Positions 8,172 through 14,625 of a stretch of DNA of 21,438 nt are shown here, one piece after another. The first letter of the stretch is position 1. Each line of letters opens with the position of its first letter. The position numbers were made by a program, and so were the translations under genes. The notes beneath the pieces are model-generated. The model saw nothing but the letters and a program-made list of their open reading frames with translations, was not told the origin of the DNA and ran no database searches. Source of the stretch: Deltaproteobacteria bacterium (GTDB taxonomy: Bacteria > Desulfobacterota > Syntrophia > Syntrophales > Smithellaceae); assembly GCA_009668925.1 (NCBI GenBank), contig SBEK01000053.1, positions 1-21,438 of the forward strand, in the 5' to 3' direction.

Positions 8172-8239
8172 CCCTGCTGACCGCTTATTGATTCCGAATC
8201 GTCACGGACGCCAATTTGTCCGGCCCCATCGCGGCAACC

Positions 8240-9688
8240 TCAGGCGCCCACCCATTCTCCGTAGCTCACCAGCGCCGCCATGACTTCGGCCGCCTCGTAG
8301 GGCATCTCGTAGCAGACGTTGCCGGTCTGCCCGATGGCGTGCAGGGTGCGCACCTCCTGTTCGGCCGATGAAATCAAATGTTCGGAAGCAACGACAACTG
8401 GCTTTTGGTGCTTGCACGCCAGAGTGTTCAGCTGTTTTACAACTTCAACCGAGGCCCGGATGATCGCATCTCCCCAGGCCGCCCCGGTCGCCCCTCTGTG
8501 CAGCAGTTCCTCCCCGGTGAATTTCAGCGCCGGCATCAGGCCGAGATAGATGACGCCGTCCACCTCGGAACCGGCCAGCACCATATCGACAACGCGCAGC
8601 ACATCGTCGGGTTCACTGCCCGCCACCAGGTCCACCGGATTGCCCCGGTTCCACCAGGCGGGAAGAAACGCATCCATCTGCTTGATGGTTTCGGAGGAAA
8701 GCCCGGCCATGGTCAGCCCCAGCGACACACATTCATCCGCCGCCATGACTCCCCATCCGCCGCCCGCCGTCACAATGCCGATTCTCCGGCCTTTGGGGAG
8801 CGGTTGATTGATGAAGGCGGCACCCAGATTAAACAAGTGGTGCAGATTTTTCGCCCGGAGAATTCCCGTCTGCCTGCAGATACCGTCGAAAATTACATCG
8901 CTTCCCGCAACGGATGCCGTGTGGGACATGGCGGCTTTCGCGCCGGCCTCCGTCTTGCCCGCTTTGTAGGCCACAACCGGTTTCTTCTTCGTCACATCGC
9001 GGACGATGCGATAGAACCTCCCGGCGTCCTTGAAGCCTTCAATGTAACAGAGGATGGCGCGGGTGTGCGGATCATCCGCGAGATACGCCAGATAATCCTC
9101 CATGTGCAGGTCGGCCTCGTTGCCGCTCGCCACGCAGAGGCTGCACCCCATCCCTTTGATCATGAGCTGACGGGCCAGTCCGTCGACAACGCCGCCGCTC
9201 TGACAAACCAGCGCAATGCTTCCGGGCGGAACATGAAAACTGGGAAAATCAACATAGAGCTTTTCCCACGGACTCATGATCCCGTTGCAGTTGGGGCCCA
9301 CCAGGACCATCCCCTGCGCGCGGGCCGTCTTCACCATTTCCTCCTGAAGCCGCCGGCCCTCTCCGCCCAGTTCCGCAAAACCGGCCGTGATGCAGACGGC
9401 CGCCTTAATGCCCTTGGCCGTGCAAGCCTGCACGGCGGCCAGCACCGCCTTCGGCGGAACGGCGATGACGGCCAGATCCGGCACCTCCGGAATATCATCC
9501 AGAGTTTTATAGACTTTTTTTCCCAGAAGTTCTTCCGAATCGGGATTGATGGGGTAAATGCTTCCCGCGAAGCCGCCATTGATCAGATTTTTCAGCATCA
9601 CATAACCCCATTTTCTGGGGTTCGAAGAGGCGCCGATGAGCGCGACGGAGCGGGCCTTGAACAGAGGATTAAAACGTTCAGTATTCAT
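8240..9688 (-). CDS. NDP-forming acyl-CoA synthetase, alpha-type, second copy
   Basis: 482-aa paralogue of the protein at 1593-3032, with the same domain order and end point. The CoA-binding domain spans about 10-140 (ARSVALIGASSNP, YPINPDSEELLG, GPNCNGIMSP), followed by the two ligase-type domains. The likely phosphohistidine is His256 in MSHTASVAGSD. It again lacks the ATP-grasp beta part, so it would need a partner encoded elsewhere to make ATP. A consensus-like promoter stands at 9752-9780. The initiation region is odd: no clear Shine-Dalgarno lies before the ATG at 9688 (the nearest AAGG is about 13 nt away), and a strong hairpin occupies the start of the leader. It seems to be transcribed alone; the Fe-S operon begins 131 nt downstream. 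Confidence 0.88.
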   Translation of the reverse strand: MNTERFNPLFKARSVALIGASSNPRKWGYVMLKNLINGGFAGSIYPINPDSEELLGKKVYKTLDDIPEVPDLAVIAVPPKAVLAAVQACTAKGIKAAVCITAGFAELGGEGRRLQEEMVKTARAQGMVLVGPNCNGIMSPWEKLYVDFPSFHVPPGSIALVCQSGGVVDGLARQLMIKGMGCSLCVASGNEADLHMEDYLAYLADDPHTRAILCYIEGFKDAGRFYRIVRDVTKKKPVVAYKAGKTEAGAKAAMSHTASVAGSDVIFDGICRQTGILRAKNLHHLFNLGAAFINQPLPKGRRIGIVTAGGGWGVMAADECVSLGLTMAGLSSETIKQMDAFLPAWWNRGNPVDLVAGSEPDDVLRVVDMVLAGSEVDGVIYLGLMPALKFTGEELLHRGATGAAWGDAIIRASVEVVKQLNTLACKHQKPVVVASEHLISSAEQEVRTLHAIGQTGNVCYEMPYEAAEVMAALVSYGEWVGA

Positions 9689-9716
9689 AGAAGCAGACGA
9701 GCCTTATATCGTTCTT

Positions 9717-9745
9717 GCAGCCGAAAGCCCGGGGGCTTCGGCTGC
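9717..9745 (-). promoter_or_regulatory. Strong hairpin at the 5' end of the second acyl-CoA synthetase mRNA
   Basis: GCAGCCGAA plus GCCC pairs with GGGC plus TTCGGCTGC, with one bulged base and a tight loop. The promoter at 9752-9780 predicts transcription starting near 9745, so the hairpin would be the first thing in the RNA. No U-run follows, so it is not a simple terminator. Roles could be 5' mRNA protection or translational control. Confidence 0.55.
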
Positions 9746-9751
9746 GGACGA

Positions 9752-9780
9752 AGCATAAACGCTCACGGCTGATTTGTCAA
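9752..9780 (-). promoter_or_regulatory. Sigma70-type promoter of the second acyl-CoA synthetase gene
   Basis: Perfect TTGACA (9775-9780), a 17-nt spacer and TATGCT (9752-9757) on the - strand. Predicted start near 9745, giving a leader of about 57 nt. Confidence 0.75.
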
Positions 9781-9844
9781 AAGAAACTGAAGACCAGATG
9801 GCGCCCGCCGTTTTATCCGCTATCCGCCCGGTTTATCGCATGAA

Positions 9845-9880
9845 GCCGCCCCGGAGGCGGGCGTCCGCCAACCGGGCGGC
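9845..9880 (-). terminator. GC-rich nested stem-loop after the 58-aa gene (possible terminator)
   Basis: Outer arms GCCGCCCCGG (9845-9854) and CCGGGCGGC (9872-9880) enclose an inner stem GGCGG/CCGCC (9856-9860, 9865-9869). It starts 26 nt beyond the stop of the small gene at 9907. A competing perfect 8-bp pairing exists between 9824-9831 and 9872-9879. The only T-run (TTTT at 9884-9887) is on the + side, where there is no gene to terminate, so its mechanism is unclear. Confidence 0.45.
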
Positions 9881-9906
9881 GCCTTTTACTTAATCCGGCA
9901 GACGCA

Positions 9907-10083
9907 TTATTGCTCCGGGATCACCCAGTCATGTCCGGCATCAGCGACAAATGTCTGTTCCACTGCACAGCCTGCGCCTTCCGCCGTGTCATATCTGAAA
10001 ATCGTTCTCACAATCCAGCCGCCCGGAACTTTCAAACGGCTGCTTTGCGCATTGGGTTCGATATCCTTGAAACGCTCCCACAT
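9907..10083 (-). CDS. Conserved-looking small protein, 58 aa
   Basis: A 58-residue soluble protein with a recognisable core, RLKVPGGWIVRT, then a segment rich in Ala, Gly and Val (AEGAGCAVEQTFVADAGHDW). Small stand-alone proteins with a VPGGW(I/L)VR core occur in many bacteria and are annotated as hypothetical; I know no function. The start at 10083 is preferred over an upstream in-frame start because AGGTGA lies just ahead and a promoter with TTGACA (10140-10145) and TATCGT (10117-10122) stands directly upstream. It is a single-gene unit, divergent from the membrane-anchored MBL gene. Confidence 0.7.
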   Translation of the reverse strand: MWERFKDIEPNAQSSRLKVPGGWIVRTIFRYDTAEGAGCAVEQTFVADAGHDWVIPEQ

Positions 10084-10116
10084 GGAATCACCTCGCTTTG
10101 ATTTCTGTCGCACGAA

Positions 10117-10145
10117 ACGATAAAAGGAAGGAAAACAAATGTCAA
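10117..10145 (-). promoter_or_regulatory. Sigma70-type promoter of the 58-aa gene
   Basis: TTGACA (10140-10145), a T/C-rich 17-nt spacer and TATCGT (10117-10122) on the - strand. It predicts a start near 10110 and a leader of about 27 nt. It supports the reality of the small gene. Confidence 0.7.
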
Positions 10146-10249
10146 AAGAATAATCGGAGCGCCGGATGCCGGGATATCGCCCGCACCCAGCCGCTGATTT
10201 CGGCGCAGACCCAAAACGGGCATCCGGGATTCCAGCGGTCTTATTTTAT

Positions 10250-10278
10250 TTGCTTTTCGCTCAAAAGATCTTTATTTA
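10250..10278 (+). promoter_or_regulatory. Weak promoter candidate of the NAPE-PLD-like gene
   Basis: TTGCTT (10250-10255), 17 nt, TATTTA (10273-10278) within an AT-rich stretch upstream of the gene at 10305. Both boxes are poor. The -10 lies close to the Shine-Dalgarno, so the leader would be very short. Confidence 0.28.
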
Positions 10279-10304
10279 GCAAAAAGAGAAAATGAGGAGC
10301 GAAA

Positions 10305-11474
10305 ATGCAGTACGGAACTAAACTGAAAGCCGGCGCCGTTATTGTTTTGCCGGCCCTTGTGATTCTAGGGATGCTTGCGGCAGGCCCGATCAACTCCGGG
10401 TTTTCCTCCGTCCAGGCGCTGCCCGCCTCGGACCACTTCGACGGCAAGCTCTTCCACAATCCCGCCGCCTTCCAGCCGCAGGCGTCCTCGCCACAGCCGC
10501 AGCCGCACCGCGGGATTTTTTCCTACGCCTGGCGCTGGATCTTCGCGACCGACCGCCCCGAGTGGCCGGACATTGAAAATGTCACCCCCGGGCCCAAGCC
10601 CGCTTTCCGCGTCGGCAGGGAAACGATCCGCATCACGCCGGTGGGTCATGCAACATTCCTTATTCAAATGGATGGCCTGAATCTGCTCACCGATCCCATC
10701 TGGTCCGAGCGGTGCAGTCCGGTTTCCTGGGCGGGCCCCAAACGCCATCAGCCTCCCGGCCTCCGGTTTGAAGATCTGCCTCCCATTGACGCCGTTCTGA
10801 TCTCCCACAACCACTATGACCATCTGGACCGTCCGACGCTCAGGCGCCTTGTCGCAAGAGGCGTGACGCGCGCGCTCACGCCGCTTGGCAATCGCGAATT
10901 GATCCGGGGCGAAGGGATTCGTGATGTCACCGAACTCGACTGGTGGCAATCGGTCCGGCTGTCCAGCGATGTCCGCGTGACCCTGGTTCCGGCGCAGCAT
11001 TTTTCTTCGCGGACGCCCTGGGACAGAAACGAAGCGCTGTGGGGAGGATTTGTCGTCTCCGGACCGTCCGGAAATATCTATTATGCCGGAGATACCGGCT
11101 ATGGTGAGCATTTCAAGGAGATCGCCCGCCGCTTCTCACCGATCCGGGTCGCGCTGCTGCCGATCTCGCCTTTCCGGCCCAAGCAAATGAAGACTGAGCA
11201 GCCCCGGATCTTTTCCGTCGTTCACATGGGACCTCTGGAGGCCATTCAGGCGCACATCGATCTTCGCGCAGGGCGCAGCATCGCCGCTCATTTTCAAGTC
11301 TTTCAGCTGGGCTGGGACGGATTTGACGACGCGGTGAACGAACTTTCCGCAGACATGAAGAAACGGTCGCTGGGACCCGATGCGTTTATCGCACCGATTC
11401 CGGGCCGGCCCGTCGAATTCAGCACGACCCTTGCCGGAAGCACAAAGACCGTAACAGTCGCGGGGCTTCATTAG
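10305..11474 (+). CDS. Membrane-anchored MBL-fold hydrolase (NAPE-PLD/UlaG-like)
   Basis: 389-aa protein with an uncleaved signal or single membrane anchor (about 8-27), a Pro/Gln-rich linker (about 55-70) and an MBL domain. The zinc motif SHNHYDHLD has His168, His170, Asp172 and His173. Later ligand regions are VPAQHFSSRTPWDRN, YYAGDTGY and AAHFQVF. The pattern VGHATFLIQ...LLTDPIWSERCSP...HQPPG and the WDRN...LWGGF block is characteristic of the N-acylphosphatidylethanolamine phospholipase D-like branch. A phospholipid-type phosphodiester is therefore a plausible substrate, outside the cytoplasmic membrane. AGGAG stands 6-7 nt before the ATG. A BON-domain lipoprotein gene follows 152 nt downstream on the same strand, with its own likely promoter. 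Confidence 0.87.
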   Translation: MQYGTKLKAGAVIVLPALVILGMLAAGPINSGFSSVQALPASDHFDGKLFHNPAAFQPQASSPQPQPHRGIFSYAWRWIFATDRPEWPDIENVTPGPKPAFRVGRETIRITPVGHATFLIQMDGLNLLTDPIWSERCSPVSWAGPKRHQPPGLRFEDLPPIDAVLISHNHYDHLDRPTLRRLVARGVTRALTPLGNRELIRGEGIRDVTELDWWQSVRLSSDVRVTLVPAQHFSSRTPWDRNEALWGGFVVSGPSGNIYYAGDTGYGEHFKEIARRFSPIRVALLPISPFRPKQMKTEQPRIFSVVHMGPLEAIQAHIDLRAGRSIAAHFQVFQLGWDGFDDAVNELSADMKKRSLGPDAFIAPIPGRPVEFSTTLAGSTKTVTVAGLH

Positions 11475-11539
11475 GCTGATCGATTTTTGATCCTTCTCCC
11501 GCATACCGCGCCGTCATTCCTTCATTCAAAGAAAAGTCT

Positions 11540-11567
11540 TTGAAAAGCCCCGGAATCGGAATATATT
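11540..11567 (+). promoter_or_regulatory. Promoter candidate of the BON lipoprotein gene
   Basis: TTGAAA (11540-11545), 16 nt, TATATT (11562-11567). Both boxes differ from consensus by one base. A 6-bp inverted repeat CAAAGA/TCTTTG (11527-11542) overlaps the -35 and could be an operator or chance. Confidence 0.55.
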
Positions 11568-11626
11568 TCAGCAAAACGGCAGGACATCTCTGCAATTCTG
11601 CAATCGCCGGAAAGGAGATGAGGCCA

Positions 11627-12190
11627 ATGAAAGCATGGAGCATGATGGTCGTGCTGATCATGCTGATCATGACCGGAATGGTTGCGGGGTGTTCCACGTC
11701 GGGGGTCATCTACGACCTGGCCGCGGACGAACGCAGTGCCACCGCGATCGTGTCGGATAACGTGATCAAAACCGCCATTCAGGGGTCGCTTCTGGAAGAC
11801 CGGGAGATGAAAATCCTGGACATCTCGGTCTACTGTTACAACGGCAGCGTCTACCTGGTCGGCGAGTACGACAAGGACGCGCAAAGAGAAAAGGCCGTAA
11901 AGATAGCCAAAAGCACGAAAGGCGTCAAACAGGTCGAAGCCCGCCTTTTCCCGAAAAGACACAACGACGCCTGCACGCTGAAAGATAATCTGATCATCAA
12001 AGGAAAAATGGAGGCTCTGCTCCTGGCGGATGAGGACATCTGGACGCCCATCGACGTCAGCGTCGTGCAGTGCACGATCATTTTGCTGGGCATTACGGAA
12101 ACACGCGAGGAGCTAAGCAAAGCCGTGATGAACGCCAAAAGTCTGGAAGGAACCCGCGGCGTCATTTCGTACCTGAAGTCGACGGAATGA
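11627..12190 (+). CDS. Lipoprotein with two BON domains
   Basis: 187-aa envelope protein. A lipoprotein signal with many Met and Ile residues ends in lipobox VAGC, with the lipidated cysteine at residue 22. Two BON domains follow, at about 44-106 (DNVIKTAIQGSLL...VYLVGEYDK...VKQVEARLF) and about 119-184 (DNLIIKGKMEALLL...TIILLGITE...GVISYLKS). BON domains bind phospholipid or mediate envelope contacts, as in the E. coli OsmY/DolP type, where they help maintain the outer membrane. The start is placed at 11627 because AAGGAG lies 9 nt upstream; the in-frame ATG at 11618 directly abuts that site and would be too close. Its neighbour, the NAPE-PLD-like hydrolase, also points to phospholipids. Confidence 0.88.
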   Translation: MKAWSMMVVLIMLIMTGMVAGCSTSGVIYDLAADERSATAIVSDNVIKTAIQGSLLEDREMKILDISVYCYNGSVYLVGEYDKDAQREKAVKIAKSTKGVKQVEARLFPKRHNDACTLKDNLIIKGKMEALLLADEDIWTPIDVSVVQCTIILLGITETREELSKAVMNAKSLEGTRGVISYLKSTE

Positions 12191-12295
12191 TTCTCCCGCT
12201 CATTCGGCAAGGCCGCCGGCACCGGCCGCGAATCACCGGTGACTTCCCCGGAAAACGGCCGGCCGGAAATCCGCTGACGCGATATCTTTTTGATC

Positions 12296-13228
12296 CTACA
12301 GCCCGCGCATGAATTCGGGCCTCAGCAGGCGCGGGTCTTTGCGGGATAATAAGGCGTTCAGCTGTTTGAGAATTTTGTCCTTGTCTTTGGGCATCGTCCC
12401 CCGGATCGCAAAATAATTGGACGCATGCATCGAACTGAAGAAACAGTCGGTGAACGTTGAATTCTCGACGAGACCTTTGAGCTCGCGCAAAGAATCAAAG
12501 GGCGTGACGAGCTCAAATTCGCCCCGCTCCCATTCCTTGTAGAGCGGCGTTCCGGGAATCAGCGTGAGCGTCAGCGCTCCCGCAAAGTCCGGGTCCATCT
12601 CGGTTAAAATTCTCGCCGTCTCCGCCACATGCTTTTCCGAACCTTTGACGCCGCCCAATCCCAGGATCACCGTCACCGAGATCAGGATGCCGGCTTCCTT
12701 CACTTTTCGGGCGGCTTCCACCATCTGATCGTGCGTCGCGTTCTTTTGAATCCGCTTCAGCACTTCATCATCGCCGCTTTCGACGCCCATGTAGAGAATG
12801 CCCAGCTTCTGTTCCTTGAGCGCCTTCAATTCCGCAACCGAGCGCCTCAAAATATCCTGCGGCGTGGCGTAGCTCGCGATGCGCTGAATCTTCGGGAACT
12901 TCCCGTTGAGATACTGCAAAGCCTCATGCAGTTTGGGATAGGGATAAACCAGGGCGTCGCCGTCCTGAAGAAAGACTTTTCTGCCGTTCCATTCCTGCAA
13001 TATCGCATAGACAATCCGGGGCTGGCCCGGCACCCAAATGCCGCGGCTTACATACAGGGCCATGGCATCGATTTCCTGTTTGACATCCTCCAGATCGCGG
13101 ATGCCGAGATTCGAAAAAGAAAAATTGCAAAACGTACATGAATTGTTCGAACATCCCGATGTCAACGGGAGATAATAACTGTCGTGTTCGCTGGGGGGAC
13201 GGATAATGTCGGGTCTGACAAAGGACAT
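12296..13228 (-). CDS. Radical SAM protein
   Basis: 310-aa radical S-adenosylmethionine enzyme with a TIM-barrel-type core. The cluster cysteines are Cys26, Cys31 and Cys34 in GCSNNSCTFC, spaced CX4CX2C rather than the common CX3CX2C. Downstream landmarks are FLQDGDALVYPYPKL, the GVESGDDEVLKRIQKNAT block with its SAM-binding region, and ILGLGG. The fold is that of the Elp3/HemN-like B12-independent group. No SPASM-type extra cysteine set is visible at the C-terminus, which is short. Substrate unknown. AAGGTGA lies 5 nt upstream of the ATG. It lies 108 nt downstream of the TPR gene and has its own promoter candidate. Confidence 0.88.
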   Translation of the reverse strand: MSFVRPDIIRPPSEHDSYYLPLTSGCSNNSCTFCNFSFSNLGIRDLEDVKQEIDAMALYVSRGIWVPGQPRIVYAILQEWNGRKVFLQDGDALVYPYPKLHEALQYLNGKFPKIQRIASYATPQDILRRSVAELKALKEQKLGILYMGVESGDDEVLKRIQKNATHDQMVEAARKVKEAGILISVTVILGLGGVKGSEKHVAETARILTEMDPDFAGALTLTLIPGTPLYKEWERGEFELVTPFDSLRELKGLVENSTFTDCFFSSMHASNYFAIRGTMPKDKDKILKQLNALLSRKDPRLLRPEFMRGL

Positions 13229-13261
13229 GGCTTCACCTTAGTTATGATTATTTTGCACTAC

Positions 13262-13288
13262 AGTATAAACGCCGGCCGCACTTGTCAA
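13262..13288 (-). promoter_or_regulatory. Promoter candidate of the radical SAM gene with overlapping inverted repeat
   Basis: TTGACA (13283-13288) and TATACT (13262-13267) on the - strand, with a short spacer of 15 nt. A perfect repeat CCGGCC (13272-13277) / GGCCGG (13289-13294) brackets the -35. Short spacing lowers basal strength; the repeat might be a regulator site. Confidence 0.5.
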
Positions 13289-13336
13289 GGCCGGATCAAC
13301 AGGGGCCAAAGGCCGCGGAGCTGACATAAGATTTGT

Positions 13337-13900
13337 TCAGTAGATACCGTCGGCAATGTCGCGCAGGAGCTCCATCGCAGTTTCAGCCAGCTGGGTTGAC
13401 CGGTCCACTTCGATGGCGGCGGTGAGGTACTTCATGGCCAGATCCATCCGCCCGGTCTTGAAATAGGAGTAGCCGATGCTGTAAGCCGTCTGCTGATCCC
13501 CGGGGTCAACGGCATACGATTTTTCAAAACATTCGATGGCCCGGACGTAGTCCTCCTCCACCCCGTATAGGCTCCCCAGGTTGCGCAGGGCATAAGAATT
13601 TTGGGGCTGGATCTTAAGCGCCTTCATCAAGTTTTCTTTCGCCTGGGAATTTTGCTGGAGTACGGCGTGGACATAGCCGAGCGTTGCGTAAGCATCCGCA
13701 TCCTCGGGATGATTCTTGATGCAATCGGAGAGCATTTGAACGGCTTTTTCCTGATTGCCCAGTTTGCTGTAACAAATGCCGAGATGGAAAAGAGCCTCCC
13801 GGTTTTGCGGATCGGACTTAAGAAGATCGGCCAGGGTTTCCCGGGCCGCTTCCATCTTCCCGTCCTTGATGAGCATGAGTGCGTATTCCAGTTCTTTCAT
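13337..13900 (-). CDS. Tetratricopeptide-repeat protein
   Basis: 187-aa protein made almost wholly of about five TPR units (roughly residues 3-33, 36-68, 70-102, 104-136 and 138-171). The consensus small residues are visible, for example EALFHLGICYSKLGNQEKAV and AYATLGYVHAVLQQNSQAKENL. TPRs form protein-binding superhelices; the partner is unknown. There is no signal peptide or membrane segment, so it is probably cytoplasmic. AAGGA lies about 9 nt before the ATG at 13900. The radical SAM gene follows on the same strand; a functional link is not evident. Confidence 0.88.
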   Translation of the reverse strand: MKELEYALMLIKDGKMEAARETLADLLKSDPQNREALFHLGICYSKLGNQEKAVQMLSDCIKNHPEDADAYATLGYVHAVLQQNSQAKENLMKALKIQPQNSYALRNLGSLYGVEEDYVRAIECFEKSYAVDPGDQQTAYSIGYSYFKTGRMDLAMKYLTAAIEVDRSTQLAETAMELLRDIADGIY

Positions 13901-14218
13901 GATTCGTGTTCCTTAGTTAAATCCCGCTTACGCGGGACGAGTGTTGATTCTCCGCGGCCGACCGCGAAAGAGCGGCGTTCATCCCATACCTTCGCAGCTT
14001 GCCGCGAGGCGGTCGATTATTGCGGCGGGTATTTTATTCGTCCGTCAGCCATTCCCTTGCCGGGAGCGCTCCGCACGGAACGAGCCCCCGGTAAACGCCG
14101 GAGTCAGACGCCCGCACATATCACCATCACCCGGAAATATCAATTCCACGTTCGCGAAAGCTCAGAATGCCGCGTCTCATTTATCAAGGGATTGAATGAA
14201 ACAGAGGATTTCATCCTC
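13901..14218. other. Intergenic region, 318 nt, with palindromic structure and no gene
   Basis: Between the TPR and TfoX-like genes. Open frames here have no coding look and no ribosome site. The half next to the TPR gene holds a 6-bp hairpin TCCCGC/GCGGGA (13922-13937). It also holds a larger inverted structure: CGACCGC (13959-13965) pairs with GCGGTCG (14009-14015) around smaller stems. This resembles a decayed REP-like palindromic element. I see nothing further in the half near the TfoX-like gene. Confidence 0.5.
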
Positions 14219-14548
14219 CTATTTCGGGGGCAGCGTGCGGACAAACGCAACGCCTCTTTGCAGCCAGGTGTTGAGATCGTCGTCGGAGTCCAGCGCTTCG
14301 GACGAGATCATCACCCAACCCGAAAGCGCTTTGCCGGTAAGATCAAACTCTCTGGCATACGGCAGTTTAAGCATGGCCTGATATCGGCCGGCGCCGACGC
14401 GCACGATCAGATCATCTTTGATAATGCCGCAGACCATGTTGCCGAAAAGCAAGAAGCATAATCCGCCGAACATTCTCTTCTCATCAAATCCGGGTTCTTC
14501 CTCCAGGATCTCGCGCACCCGCTCGGCCAGCCCCTCATCGTAAGCCAT
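14219..14548 (-). CDS. TfoX N-terminal-domain protein
   Basis: 109-aa protein that is just the TfoX/Sxy N-terminal domain. The typical sequence runs from AERVREILEE through RMFGGLCFLLFGNMVCGIIKDDLIVRVG to the C-terminal GKALSGWVMISSEALDSDDDLNTWLQRG. The full-length regulator in gamma-proteobacteria, which controls competence genes, has an additional C-terminal domain that is absent here. Short versions like this are common, with unknown function; a competence role should not be assumed. AGGAGG stands 6-7 nt before the ATG. It lies 77 nt downstream of the acyl-CoA ligase gene on the same strand and may be read through from it. Confidence 0.85.
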   Translation of the reverse strand: MAYDEGLAERVREILEEEPGFDEKRMFGGLCFLLFGNMVCGIIKDDLIVRVGAGRYQAMLKLPYAREFDLTGKALSGWVMISSEALDSDDDLNTWLQRGVAFVRTLPPK

Positions 14549-14625
14549 CTTCGCCTCCTGCCGCGCTTCCCATCCCTTGCGGCAAACCGTCCACCTTTTT
14601 TAAGAACCGATTTCCCGGACGCCCC

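Noticed and set aside
8378..9772. Long open frame of 464 codons on the + strand
   Set aside because: Antisense to the second acyl-CoA synthetase. Composition is biased and no motif or ribosome site is visible.
12233..12242. TCACCGGTGA palindrome between convergent genes as a terminator
   Set aside because: It has no loop of useful size and no T-run on either strand; a chance 10-bp palindrome is likely in this GC-rich spacer.
3030..13237. Identical 12-base start region GGTGAAGCCATG before the first acyl-CoA synthetase and the radical SAM genes
   Set aside because: It is mostly Shine-Dalgarno plus start codon; two copies are not enough to call it a shared regulatory element.
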